From an uncultured Rickettsiales bacterium (GTDB lineage: Bacteria > Pseudomonadota > Alphaproteobacteria > Rs-D84), in contig URBZ01000010.1 of the NCBI GenBank assembly GCA_900546225.1, positions 1-32,128 of the forward strand: a DNA stretch of 32,128 bases, in the 5' to 3' direction. Each line of letters opens with the position of its first letter. Positions within the stretch are counted from its first letter, which is position 1. A program made the position numbers and the translations under genes. The notes under the pieces were generated by a model. The model made no database searches and had not been told where the DNA came from. It saw nothing but the letters and a program-made list of their open reading frames with translations. Shown here in pieces: positions 1-7,215 of the stretch.

Positions 1-20
1 CCGCCGGCAAAGCGGCGGTT
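1..20. terminator. Hairpin beyond the tRNA-Arg 3' end
   Basis: A perfect 6-bp GC stem (1-6 with 13-18) and a 6-nt loop lie 7 nt beyond the tRNA-Arg 3' end. A T tract for the minus strand would fall outside the window, so termination is only inferred. Confidence 0.4.
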
Positions 21-27
21 AAATTTA

Positions 28-104
28 TGGCGCGCCCAGAAGGATTCGAACCCTCAACCTTCTGATCCGTAGTCAGATGCTCTATCCAATTGAGCCATGG
101 GCGC
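28..104 (-). tRNA. tRNA-Arg (anticodon ACG)
   Basis: Read on the minus strand this 77-nt segment folds as a tRNA. The acceptor 5' strand is GCGCCCA (104-98), pairing with TGGGCGC (38-32), followed by discriminator G and an encoded CCA (30-28). The anticodon loop is CTACGGA, giving anticodon ACG, the arginine tRNA whose A34 is normally edited to inosine. The T-loop TTCGAAT is standard. Confidence 0.97.
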
Positions 105-115
105 AACGGTCTTAT

Positions 116-143
116 ATTCTATACATTTTTATTCCGATTGCAA
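116..143 (-). promoter_or_regulatory. Promoter of tRNA-Arg
   Basis: Minus-strand -35 TTGCAA (143-138), 16-nt spacer and -10 TAGAAT (121-116), ending 11 nt before the tRNA 5' end. The same hexamers and spacing recur in front of dcd. Confidence 0.55.
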
Positions 144-161
144 GAAAAAATAATTCTTTTT

Positions 162-758
162 TTATCGGCTGCCGCGACCGTGGCCATTTGTCCCATGGTA
201 CAGCATGTTGAAATGCTGGCGGCAAACGGATTTATAATTACTGTCGCCAACCGCAATTTGCGCACCGGCACGCACGACATTGCCGTTCGCATCAAATCGC
301 AAATGATGCGTTGCCAGATGCATACAGCCCTGAATCTGGCACGTGGATTCCATGCGGTGCAGTTTTGCGCCAACCTCTATCAATCGGCGGGACGCGGGGA
401 AAATCTGTTCGTTGCTGTCCACCATCAGGCCATAGCACATAACGATAATAGGGTGGTTTTTATCATCGGCAATTTTGACCAAGCGGTCAATGTCGGCGGG
501 GCTGAAAAATTGCACTTCGTCAATCAGCACGATTTTGGTCTTTGGGTCTGGGGTGTAATCCACCAAACTTTCGCGCACGGTCGCCGGTGCAGAAATCCCG
601 ATTCGCGAATCCACGTGATCTGCGCTGAAACGATTGTCGGTCTTTGGCTTTATGATTTCGGTCGGGTTGCCATTTTTCGCCTGATTATATGCGTTGATAA
701 TCAGTTGTGCGGATTTTGAACACCCCATCGTGCCATAGTGAAAATGCAATGTTGCCAT
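162..758 (-). CDS. tdk: Thymidine kinase (TK1 type)
   Basis: This 198-aa protein matches the TK1 family, which phosphorylates thymidine to dTMP with ATP in the cytosol as the salvage route to dTTP. The P-loop is at residues 8-18 (YGTMGCSKSAQ), the Walker B/catalytic segment LIDEVQFF is at 79-85 with Glu81 as the expected base, and the C-terminal zinc-site cysteines (CQIQGC, then VCRQH) are present. Length is normal. The P-loop is slightly unusual: the usual [A/S]GK[S/T] reads CSKS, with Ser in place of Gly. An AAAAGGGG Shine-Dalgarno precedes the ATG. It lies 21 bp after htpX on the same strand, so the two are probably cotranscribed, with tRNA-Arg following in the same direction from its own promoter. 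Confidence 0.93.
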   Translation of the reverse strand: MATLHFHYGTMGCSKSAQLIINAYNQAKNGNPTEIIKPKTDNRFSADHVDSRIGISAPATVRESLVDYTPDPKTKIVLIDEVQFFSPADIDRLVKIADDKNHPIIVMCYGLMVDSNEQIFPASRRLIEVGAKLHRMESTCQIQGCMHLATHHLRFDANGNVVRAGAQIAVGDSNYKSVCRQHFNMLYHGTNGHGRGSR

Positions 759-779
759 ATTTTTCCCCTTTTCATACAG

Positions 780-1712
780 TTATTGTTTGCCGGCCATTTC
801 ATTCAGGCGTTTGATACGCGATTCCACCGGTGGGTGTGTGGCCATCAAACTGGACGCAAATTCGCGCAAGGGCCGCGGGTCCGCGATACATACCGCCGCC
901 ATAGACGTCGTTTTGTCCAAGCATTCCACACGCGCATCAGTTGTGATTTTACGCAGTGCATTCGCCAATGCGCGCGGATTGCGTGTAATCATCGCGCCAG
1001 TTGCATCTGCGGCATATTCGCGATTACGCGACACTGCCATACGCAACAGCGGTGTAATAATCCAGTTAAACATCATAAACGCCAGCCATACCATCATCAA
1101 TAACGCCGCGCCACCATTCTTGTTATCATTGTCATCGCGCGCGCCACCATACATAATTGTGCGACCAATCATATCTGCGGCAAAGACCGTCACGCCGACC
1201 CCTGTAATCAACAGCATATCCAGACGAATGTCGCGATTGCCAATGTGTGCCATTTCGTGCGCAATTACGCCCTGTAATTCCAGTGGGGACAATTTTTCAA
1301 TAATCCCGCGCGTCAATGCGACCGACGCGTCGCGCGGGCTGCGCCCCGTGGCAAATGCATTCATGGATGCGTCATCAATTATATACACGCGTGGCGTGGG
1401 CAACCCCGCCGCCATCGCCACATTTTCAACCGCACGGAAAATTTCGCGATGCTTTGCATTGTCATCATGGATTTCGGTCGCATTTGCCGCATTCAGCATC
1501 ATGGAATCCCCAAACGCCCACGATATGCACAGCCATATTGCGCACGCGATAAATGTCGGCACAGCCACAGATATTGCGGTGTTTAACGCCTGTGCGGCGG
1601 GCACAACGCACCATGTGAATAAAAACACCAGTGCGATAAAAATCAGCGGAAATGCCGCGACCAGAATTGCGGTCTTGATATTATTACTGCGAATGTGATC
1701 ATACACTGTCAT
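780..1712 (-). CDS. htpX: HtpX-type M48 membrane metalloprotease
   Basis: A 310-aa inner-membrane zinc protease of the HtpX (M48B) family, which degrades misfolded membrane proteins with its active site facing the cytoplasm. Two hydrophobic segments (about 15-37 and 45-66) precede the catalytic motif HEMAH at 152-156, and the third zinc ligand is expected at Glu232 in REYAADATGA. Two more hydrophobic segments lie between them (about 163-187 and 201-222). The gene is a little longer than E. coli HtpX. A GGGG Shine-Dalgarno sits about 8 nt before the ATG, and a TATAAT -10 (1742-1737) gives a short leader. It is divergent from the M23 gene and upstream of tdk. Confidence 0.94.
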   Translation of the reverse strand: MTVYDHIRSNNIKTAILVAAFPLIFIALVFLFTWCVVPAAQALNTAISVAVPTFIACAIWLCISWAFGDSMMLNAANATEIHDDNAKHREIFRAVENVAMAAGLPTPRVYIIDDASMNAFATGRSPRDASVALTRGIIEKLSPLELQGVIAHEMAHIGNRDIRLDMLLITGVGVTVFAADMIGRTIMYGGARDDNDNKNGGAALLMMVWLAFMMFNWIITPLLRMAVSRNREYAADATGAMITRNPRALANALRKITTDARVECLDKTTSMAAVCIADPRPLREFASSLMATHPPVESRIKRLNEMAGKQ

Positions 1713-1736
1713 TTTTATGCCCCGTTTGCTGTGCGC

Positions 1737-1742
1737 ATTATA
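1737..1742 (-). promoter_or_regulatory. -10 box of htpX
   Basis: Minus-strand TATAAT, with a partial -35 (GTGACG at 1764-1759) 16 nt upstream. The predicted leader is about 18 nt and includes the GGGG ribosome-binding site. Confidence 0.45.
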
Positions 1743-1801
1743 GTAAAAAATTCATCTGCGTCACCATAAAATATTTTTAGTATGCGCCCCGTATCAAAAT
1801 A

Positions 1802-1810
1802 TGATATAAT
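1802..1810 (+). promoter_or_regulatory. Extended -10 promoter of the M23 gene
   Basis: TGATATAAT is a perfect extended -10 (TGn plus TATAAT) without a good -35. It ends 10 nt before the ATG at 1821, predicting a leader of only 3-4 nt. No Shine-Dalgarno is present. Confidence 0.55.
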
Positions 1811-1820
1811 TCGCAGTGAT

Positions 1821-3161
1821 ATGAATGCAAGATTCTGGGGATTTTTAGCGTGCATGACTGGCTGGGCGGCGGTTGCCCACAGTGCCAGTTTGTTACAGGC
1901 ACAATCATTTCCAAAGACGTTTAACGACCTGTCGTTCACCGACCGTATGGCGGTTCGGGCCGAAGGGTACGCCCCATTTGAAACTGAATACGATGAACAG
2001 GGGCGATGCATTTCGGGCTGTCCATATGCTGGCATGACCATAGAGGACGAAGAAGAGGCTGTTGCGCGTCTGACCGATCAGGCGCATCGTGATTTGGCGG
2101 CATATCGTGCCCAACGTGTCGCCGCGGCGCGTGCCGCAATGGGCACGCAGGTGACAGGCGCACAGACATCAGACACGCCACAAACGCCCGACACATCAAA
2201 TGTGTCAAATGCACAATCGGACGTGTCCGTGCCATCAATCCCGATGTTGCCTAATTTGCCGAATTTACCAACGGACACTGTGCATGGTGGTGCGGGCGGG
2301 CTGGCCCAAATTGACATTGGGGGCGCGCAGGATAATACAATCCGACGCGATATGCCGACACTGCCGAATTTGCCGCACATAATCGGTGGTGCAACGCAAG
2401 GTTCACCACAGGTATTGACGCCGCCAACATATGTGCCCCAGCAACCAAGTGTGCCAGATACAGAACAGCAGGACACAGAACCAGACGAACCGGAATCAGA
2501 GCAGGCGGCCCCAACCAGACCCGCGCCGATAGAGCGTATCACGCCCGTGCCAACCCAGCCGGCGCAACCATCAAATCCATCGGGCCCCGTGCGGCCGGTA
2601 TATCCGCAACCCGCCCAGCCGTTTTACCCGTCAGAGCCAGAACCAGAGCAATCGGCGCAGCCATCTGCGCCTGTGGCAACCCGTACATGTAATCCATACG
2701 TTGCATCAACACCAGTTGGCAATCCATTGCCAACGGGGTGTCCGTTGGGTGCAAACCCGATGATTATCACATCGCCATTTTCAACCGCGCGCTATCATCC
2801 GACCAAGCATGTGTATAAATCGCACCACGGTGTTGATTTGCGTGCGGCAATGGGCACGGATGTATTCGCCACCGCCGCCGGCGTGGTCAGTTATGTCGGC
2901 AACGAGCCCAAGGGTTGCGGAACATATGTCAAGATTCTGCACGACAGCAATTATGCCACGACGTATTGTCATCTGAGTCGGGCATTGGTTTCCAAAGGTG
3001 ACAAGGTAGAGGCCGGATGTCGCATCGGGCTCAGTGGTAACACAGGGGCCAGCAGCGCGCCGCACCTGCATTACGCAATTACCCCAGATGCCGCCAAAGG
3101 AAACAAGGTTGCCATTGATCCGACGACAATGATTGAATACTGTACATTCAAAAATAAATAG
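1821..3161 (+). CDS. Secreted M23 (LytM-type) peptidoglycan endopeptidase
   Basis: A 446-aa protein with an N-terminal signal peptide (MNARFWGFL...AVAHS), a long Pro/Gln/Thr-rich low-complexity region (about residues 110-295) and a C-terminal M23 domain. The domain carries the zinc-binding signatures HHGVDL and PHLHYAI, so it should cleave peptide crosslinks in periplasmic peptidoglycan or, if inactive, activate amidases; the HxH and HxxxD residues argue for activity. I chose the ATG at 1821 rather than the in-frame one at 1782 because the signal peptide begins there and the -10 box lies between them. The low-complexity linker probably spans periplasm or wall. It ends exactly where the oppositely oriented Smr gene ends, with no visible terminator between them. 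Confidence 0.88.
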   Translation: MNARFWGFLACMTGWAAVAHSASLLQAQSFPKTFNDLSFTDRMAVRAEGYAPFETEYDEQGRCISGCPYAGMTIEDEEEAVARLTDQAHRDLAAYRAQRVAAARAAMGTQVTGAQTSDTPQTPDTSNVSNAQSDVSVPSIPMLPNLPNLPTDTVHGGAGGLAQIDIGGAQDNTIRRDMPTLPNLPHIIGGATQGSPQVLTPPTYVPQQPSVPDTEQQDTEPDEPESEQAAPTRPAPIERITPVPTQPAQPSNPSGPVRPVYPQPAQPFYPSEPEPEQSAQPSAPVATRTCNPYVASTPVGNPLPTGCPLGANPMIITSPFSTARYHPTKHVYKSHHGVDLRAAMGTDVFATAAGVVSYVGNEPKGCGTYVKILHDSNYATTYCHLSRALVSKGDKVEAGCRIGLSGNTGASSAPHLHYAITPDAAKGNKVAIDPTTMIEYCTFKNK

Positions 3162-3536
3162 TTATTCGGATTTCTTGCGATAAAATCGCACGTCAAAACT
3201 GCCATTATTTATTGGCGAAAATTCCATTATGTATGGGGTCAAAATGCTTTCGCGCGCCCACACGGGGAACTTTTTATGCAAAATTCCACTGGCCCCCGTA
3301 ATAATTTGGGCGCGTCGCACACCTGACGTCGCCAAATCCATAATCGCACGCCACGCCTGTTCTTCGGTCATCTGGTGCAAATCCAGACGCGCATATGTTG
3401 GCGTGTCCGCCGGCGCGTCGGGTATCAGTTGCCCCAGTTTTAATTGGGCGCGAACAGATTTTACCACCGCGCGTGCGTCGGGCGAAAATTCGCGCGTCCC
3501 CATTTGCGATATATCAGATTCTGTTAAATGTTTCAT
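3162..3536 (-). CDS. Smr-domain protein
   Basis: A 124-aa protein made almost entirely of one Smr (small MutS-related) domain. The LDLH motif is near residues 51-54, followed by an ITGASG segment (about 78-83) corresponding to the IHGKG-type turn, and a short variable C terminus. Stand-alone Smr proteins have nicking-nuclease or RNA-cleaving activity, in some cases linked to ribosome-collision rescue; which applies here is unknown. The GKG turn is altered to GAS, a departure from consensus. The gene meets the M23 gene tail to tail with zero bases between the stop codons. Its ATG lies 7 nt after a -10 box and has no Shine-Dalgarno, suggesting a leaderless mRNA. Confidence 0.8.
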   Translation of the reverse strand: MKHLTESDISQMGTREFSPDARAVVKSVRAQLKLGQLIPDAPADTPTYARLDLHQMTEEQAWRAIMDLATSGVRRAQIITGASGILHKKFPVWARESILTPYIMEFSPINNGSFDVRFYRKKSE

Positions 3537-3543
3537 ACCCGCA

Positions 3544-3571
3544 ATATTACAACGTACTTTTTATCTGGCAA
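3544..3571 (-). promoter_or_regulatory. Promoter of the Smr gene (leaderless type)
   Basis: Minus-strand -35 TTGCCA (3571-3566), 16-nt spacer and -10 TAATAT (3549-3544), followed by 7 nt and then the ATG. The predicted start site coincides with the start codon. Confidence 0.6.
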
Positions 3572-3594
3572 GTGATAAATGAATCTGGTACTAT
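3565..3594 (+). promoter_or_regulatory. Promoter of the TfoX-N gene (leaderless type)
   Basis: -35 CTGGCA (3565-3570), 18-nt spacer and extended -10 TGGTACTAT (hexamer 3589-3594), followed by 7 nt and then the ATG at 3602. Its -35 overlaps the -35 of the divergent Smr promoter almost completely, so the two promoters probably compete or are co-regulated. Confidence 0.6.
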
Positions 3595-3601
3595 TCCCGC
3601 C

Positions 3602-3952
3602 ATGGCAACCAGCAGTGATTTTATAGAATTTGTTTATGACCAGGTGGCCAATGCCACCGACAGCATTCGCTATCGCAAAATGTTTGGCGATTATATGGTG
3701 TTTTCGTGTGACAAACCGGTGTTGCTGGTCTGTGATGATACTGTGTATGTAAAGCAAATCCCAGATACTTTGGCGGTATTTACCGCGCACGGTATCACGC
3801 CCGACGCCGGCATTCCGTATGGTGGCGCGCGACCACATTATATTTTAGACATTGAAAACACGGATTTGGCGATTGAAATGGTGCAAACATTGACGCGTGT
3901 TCTGCCCATGCCAAAACCAAAGAAGAAAAAAACAGCATCAAAATCGAAATAA
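3602..3952 (+). CDS. TfoX N-terminal-domain protein
   Basis: A 116-aa protein consisting of a TfoX/Sxy N-terminal domain. The hallmark RKMFGDYMVF stretch (family form MFGGYGLF) is near residues 24-33, followed by DTVYVKQ and the YILDIE region. It lacks the C-terminal helix-hairpin-helix half of E. coli TfoX. In gammaproteobacteria TfoX drives competence genes with CRP, but single-domain versions are of unknown role, so competence is not implied. The C terminus is very lysine-rich (PKPKKKKTASKSK), possibly for nucleic-acid contact. I chose the ATG at 3602 because the domain begins directly after it and a -10 box sits 7 nt upstream; upstream in-frame sequence overlaps the Smr gene. Confidence 0.8.
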   Translation: MATSSDFIEFVYDQVANATDSIRYRKMFGDYMVFSCDKPVLLVCDDTVYVKQIPDTLAVFTAHGITPDAGIPYGGARPHYILDIENTDLAIEMVQTLTRVLPMPKPKKKKTASKSK

Positions 3953-3962
3953 CTAAATAAAA

Positions 3963-3990
3963 AAACGCCCCAAACGGGGCGTTTAATTTT
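3963..3990. terminator. Bidirectional terminator between the TfoX-N gene and rlpA
   Basis: A 9-bp stem (3963-3971 with 3976-3984), AAAC loop, with A and T tracts on both sides, so it can serve both converging genes. Confidence 0.85.
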
Positions 3991-4010
3991 GTGTTGTGTA
4001 GGTACAACGA

Positions 4011-4889
4011 TTAAATGCTGTCTGCATTTACCCAACGACCGTTTTTCAACAGACCAGGGGCCATACCTTCGTTATTGCGCAGGGCGTCAATAACCGCGCG
4101 TGCCTTTGGCGCATCCAGATTCATGATACGAACCTTGTACATGTCGCCTTCTTTGATAACCGATGCGTCACCGTATGTACGCATACGTGCGGCCAAGTTT
4201 TCTGCGCTGTCTTCGGCATAAAACGCTGCAACCTGAACACTGTATTCACCGGACGCGGCAACTGGTGCTGGTTGTGAAATTGGCTGTTCAACTGGCTGTG
4301 CGACAACTGGTTCGGCCGCCGCCATTGTTGCGCCGATTGTTGCGTTTTTAACCGCGGTTGACTGTTCTGGCAAAACCTGAACCTGAACCTTGGACTGGCC
4401 ATTCATGCCAATTTTTGCCGCCGCTGCTGGGGACAAGTCCATAATACGAGTATTTACAAATGGGCCACGATTATTCACACGAACAACAACGGATTGACCA
4501 TTGTCCAGATTGGTTACGCGTGCGATTGTTGGCAGTGGCAATGTCTTGCTGGTCGCCAACATCTGGTTCATATCAAAAATTTCACCGTTGCTGGTTTTTG
4601 TACCGTTCAGTTCGGCTGGAACAATGCCCGCGATACCAGTTTGGTTATAAGTTAAATCTTCGGCTGGGATATATTGTACGTTTTCAACCTTGTACGCACT
4701 GCCCACATAATATTTCGGTGCCGCCGCCATCAGGTATGCGTCGTTCAGCGATTGTTCGCCACCGGTTGTAACCAGTGTTTCTTCGCCAAAACCGTCCGCG
4801 CCATAGCCCGCTGGGGCATTCATTGCGCCGTTGTTTGCACAACCGGCCAGTAAAGCAGTCAGAACTGCCAAGGAAACTATTTTTTTCAT
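4011..4889 (-). CDS. rlpA: RlpA-like septal-ring lipoprotein (double-psi beta-barrel + SPOR)
   Basis: A 292-aa lipoprotein with signal sequence and lipobox LLAGC (Cys17), an RlpA double-psi beta-barrel domain at about 80-175 and a SPOR domain at about 213-285, which binds denuded glycan at division sites. In Pseudomonas RlpA is a lytic transglycosylase with catalytic His in AAHKTLP and Asp in NDRGPF. Here the equivalents read ATSKTLP (Ser114) and NNRGPF (Asn140), so both catalytic residues appear replaced, and the N-terminal GxASWYG motif is also degenerate (TGIAGIV). The fold signatures TSNGE, RVTNLDNGQSVVVRV and RIMDLSPAAA are kept. It is probably a structural or regulatory SPOR lipoprotein rather than an enzyme. 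AAGGAG lies upstream of the ATG. Confidence 0.88.
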   Translation of the reverse strand: MKKIVSLAVLTALLAGCANNGAMNAPAGYGADGFGEETLVTTGGEQSLNDAYLMAAAPKYYVGSAYKVENVQYIPAEDLTYNQTGIAGIVPAELNGTKTSNGEIFDMNQMLATSKTLPLPTIARVTNLDNGQSVVVRVNNRGPFVNTRIMDLSPAAAAKIGMNGQSKVQVQVLPEQSTAVKNATIGATMAAAEPVVAQPVEQPISQPAPVAASGEYSVQVAAFYAEDSAENLAARMRTYGDASVIKEGDMYKVRIMNLDAPKARAVIDALRNNEGMAPGLLKNGRWVNADSI

Positions 4890-4962
4890 GATTTAGAACT
4901 CCTTACATTCTTATAAGAGTATTCTATCACATAAAAAACCGCGTTTCAACTTTATTATTATA

Positions 4963-6423
4963 CTAGATTTTTCGGTCAATCACATATGCAATCGGCAGGT
5001 AAATAATCCCATACCCCGCAATCGCGACAAACAGTGTCCATATGCTGGTAATTGGCACAAACCACAACGCCACGCCCAGCATCGTTGCCAGTACCGCAAA
5101 GAACGCAATCGCACGCACCGTGCGACCATCGTGCCGAACCAGACCCCGTGACCGGCATGCGCGCCCCAACAGATAGTTCTTCAAATACCCGCTGGCCACG
5201 ACGCCGATTGGAATCGCCAGATACCCCGCAAACGGGAACAATATCAAATACAACGCCGCCGCCACACCCAATGAAATCATACTGGTGCGTACGGGTGTTT
5301 TTACATCTTGCGATGCGTACAGGGTCTTGCTGTAAATCTGGCTGACCATCATCGCGGGCAGGGCGAAAACCTGAATCATAATTGCCAGTGCCACCGCATG
5401 TGTTGATGCCGCCGTCCACGCGCCATATTGGAACAAGAATCTGATAATCGGTTCGGCCAGCACAAACAGCCCCGCCACGCATGGCATAATCAGCATCATT
5501 GACCGACGCAGGGACGAATTTTGCTGAATGTACACACTGCGCATATTTTTGTCCGCCAGCGCATTTGATATCGACGACATCAGCACCGTGCCCACCGCCA
5601 AACCAATCATTGCAAATGGTAATTGAACAATGCGGTCTGAATAATACAGCCACGAAACCGCGCCGGACTGGAAACTGGCGACCAATGTGCCGACGATAAT
5701 CGTAATCTGGTAAAATCCGTTACCAATAATACTGATGCCCAAACGCCCAAACAGGTGTTTAATCCCTGGTGTCCACCGTGGCCGTATCAGATGCAATCCA
5801 AAATGCTTTCTGCGTATGCGCGCCCACAGGACGGCGAACTGAATCACGCCCGACGCCACAACCGTGCCCGCCATGATATACAGGACACTGTCGCGTGCAA
5901 ACATTGCCGAAAACAGCAACGCACCAATCAGCATAATATTCAACAGCACCGGCATAAACGCCGCCAGCAAGAAACGCGAAAACGCATTCAATATCGCAGA
6001 CAAAAATGCCGAACCACACACAAATATCACATAGACAAACATTATGCGCGAAACCAGCACCGTCAGTTCCATTTTGCCCGCGTCACTGGCAAATCCGGGG
6101 GCCAACACCCACACAATCAGTGGCATAAATATTTCAAAGAGAATCGTAATCCCCAGCAGCACCACCATCAGCCACGAAAACACATTCTTGGCAAAGTTGT
6201 CGTCCTTTTTCAAATCGGTGTACATGGGAATAAATATCGCGGACAGTGCCCCTTCGCCCAACAGGTCGCGGAATAAATTCGGCAACTTGAATGCGGCCAA
6301 AAACACGTCCGACAGGCGTCCCGCGCCCAGCACGCGCGCAATCAGCATATCGCGCACGAACCCAAAAATACGACTGATGCCGGTCATTGCACCGACCCCG
6401 AAAATATGTTTGCCTAGATTCAT
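4963..6423 (-). CDS. murJ: Lipid II flippase MurJ
   Basis: A 486-aa polytopic membrane protein of the MOP superfamily. The N terminus (MNLGKHIFGVGAMTGISRIFGFVRDMLIAR, a typical MurJ opening) is followed by DVFLAAFKLPNLFRDLLGEGALSAIFIP, the most conserved MurJ block. It flips lipid II, the peptidoglycan precursor, across the inner membrane and is usually essential. About 13-14 hydrophobic segments are visible, consistent with the 14-helix fold, and length is close to E. coli MurJ. The ATG follows a TATAAT box by 7 nt without a Shine-Dalgarno, so the message is likely leaderless. It is divergent from bamD, with the two promoters interleaved. Confidence 0.96.
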   Translation of the reverse strand: MNLGKHIFGVGAMTGISRIFGFVRDMLIARVLGAGRLSDVFLAAFKLPNLFRDLLGEGALSAIFIPMYTDLKKDDNFAKNVFSWLMVVLLGITILFEIFMPLIVWVLAPGFASDAGKMELTVLVSRIMFVYVIFVCGSAFLSAILNAFSRFLLAAFMPVLLNIMLIGALLFSAMFARDSVLYIMAGTVVASGVIQFAVLWARIRRKHFGLHLIRPRWTPGIKHLFGRLGISIIGNGFYQITIIVGTLVASFQSGAVSWLYYSDRIVQLPFAMIGLAVGTVLMSSISNALADKNMRSVYIQQNSSLRRSMMLIMPCVAGLFVLAEPIIRFLFQYGAWTAASTHAVALAIMIQVFALPAMMVSQIYSKTLYASQDVKTPVRTSMISLGVAAALYLILFPFAGYLAIPIGVVASGYLKNYLLGRACRSRGLVRHDGRTVRAIAFFAVLATMLGVALWFVPITSIWTLFVAIAGYGIIYLPIAYVIDRKI

Positions 6424-6426
6424 GGT

Positions 6427-6455
6427 TTGGATTATACTGCTGTTCGTGATATAAA
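6427..6455 (+). promoter_or_regulatory. Promoter of bamD
   Basis: -35 TTGGAT (6427-6432), 17-nt spacer, -10 TATAAA (6450-6455), fully overlapping the divergent murJ promoter. The bamD leader is about 10 nt and contains a GGCAGGA ribosome-binding site. Confidence 0.5.
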
Positions 6456-6460
6456 ATCAA
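6431..6460 (-). promoter_or_regulatory. Promoter of murJ (leaderless type)
   Basis: Minus-strand -35 TTGATT (6460-6455), 18-nt spacer, -10 TATAAT (6436-6431), then 7 nt to the ATG at 6423. Confidence 0.7.
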
Positions 6461-6471
6461 GGCAGGAATAA

Positions 6472-7191
6472 ATGAAAAAAATAATTGCGTTATGTATGGC
6501 GACATTTGCGCTGGCATCATGTGGCGGCAAAACAGAAATCGACCCGCAACAGACATTACCAGAAATATACGCCACCGCGTACGAGAAGTTTAATGACAAT
6601 GATTACGAGGGGGCGGCCACCGAATTTGCGCGTGCCGAAACACAATATCCGTCCAGCCCATGGGCCGCAGACGCCCTGATTATGGCGGCGTATTCACAAT
6701 ATTTGGACGATGATTTTGCGGGTGCGATTTTGTCGGTTGACCGCTTTATGCGATTCCACCCCGGACACGCGGACGTGCCGTATATGTTGTACCTGCGCGG
6801 AATGTGCTATTACCGTCAGGTCAGCGATGTTCGCCGTGAACCCGGTATGTCGGCGTACGCGTTGCAACAGTTTCAACAGTTGACCCAGCGTTTCCCAAAT
6901 TCGCCATACGCGAAAAATGCCGAAAACAAGATTCTGATTCTGAAAAACTATCTGGCGGGCAAGGTTATGTATTCCGCGCGCGCCGAAATGAAACAGCAGA
7001 ACTGGCCGGCGGCGATTTCACACCTGCAATCGGTGGTGTCGGGCGCGCAAGAAACCGTCATGACGCCCGAGGCCCTGTATCGCCTGACCGAATGTTACAC
7101 GGCAATCGGCCTGCCACAACAGGCATCGGGTTATGCCGATATGTTGCGGACAAATTTTCCAGACAACGATTGGACAAAGAAGTTGAAGTAA
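6472..7191 (+). CDS. bamD: Outer-membrane assembly lipoprotein BamD
   Basis: A 239-aa lipoprotein with lipobox LASC (Cys17) and tetratricopeptide-type repeats. Recognisable BamD segments include AYEKFNDNDYEGAATEFARAE near residue 38, YPSSPWAADALIMAAYSQY, and FPNSPYAKNAENKI near 140. BamD is an essential subunit of the BAM complex, which folds beta-barrel proteins into the outer membrane from the periplasmic side. Length and repeat layout fit the family. It has its own Shine-Dalgarno, unlike the divergent murJ, and ends at a strong terminator shared with dcd. Confidence 0.94.
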   Translation: MKKIIALCMATFALASCGGKTEIDPQQTLPEIYATAYEKFNDNDYEGAATEFARAETQYPSSPWAADALIMAAYSQYLDDDFAGAILSVDRFMRFHPGHADVPYMLYLRGMCYYRQVSDVRREPGMSAYALQQFQQLTQRFPNSPYAKNAENKILILKNYLAGKVMYSARAEMKQQNWPAAISHLQSVVSGAQETVMTPEALYRLTECYTAIGLPQQASGYADMLRTNFPDNDWTKKLK

Positions 7192-7215
7192 AAAACGCCC
7201 GTTTGGGCGTTTTTT
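7191..7215. terminator. Bidirectional terminator between bamD and dcd
   Basis: A 10-bp stem (7191-7200 with 7205-7214) with GTTT loop and A/T tracts. It overlaps the last base of the bamD stop codon and the dcd stop codon (7214-7216). Confidence 0.88.

Noticed and set aside
787..1698. 303-aa ORF antisense to htpX
   Set aside because: It mirrors the high-GC third positions of htpX; the protein has no recognisable features while htpX is certain.
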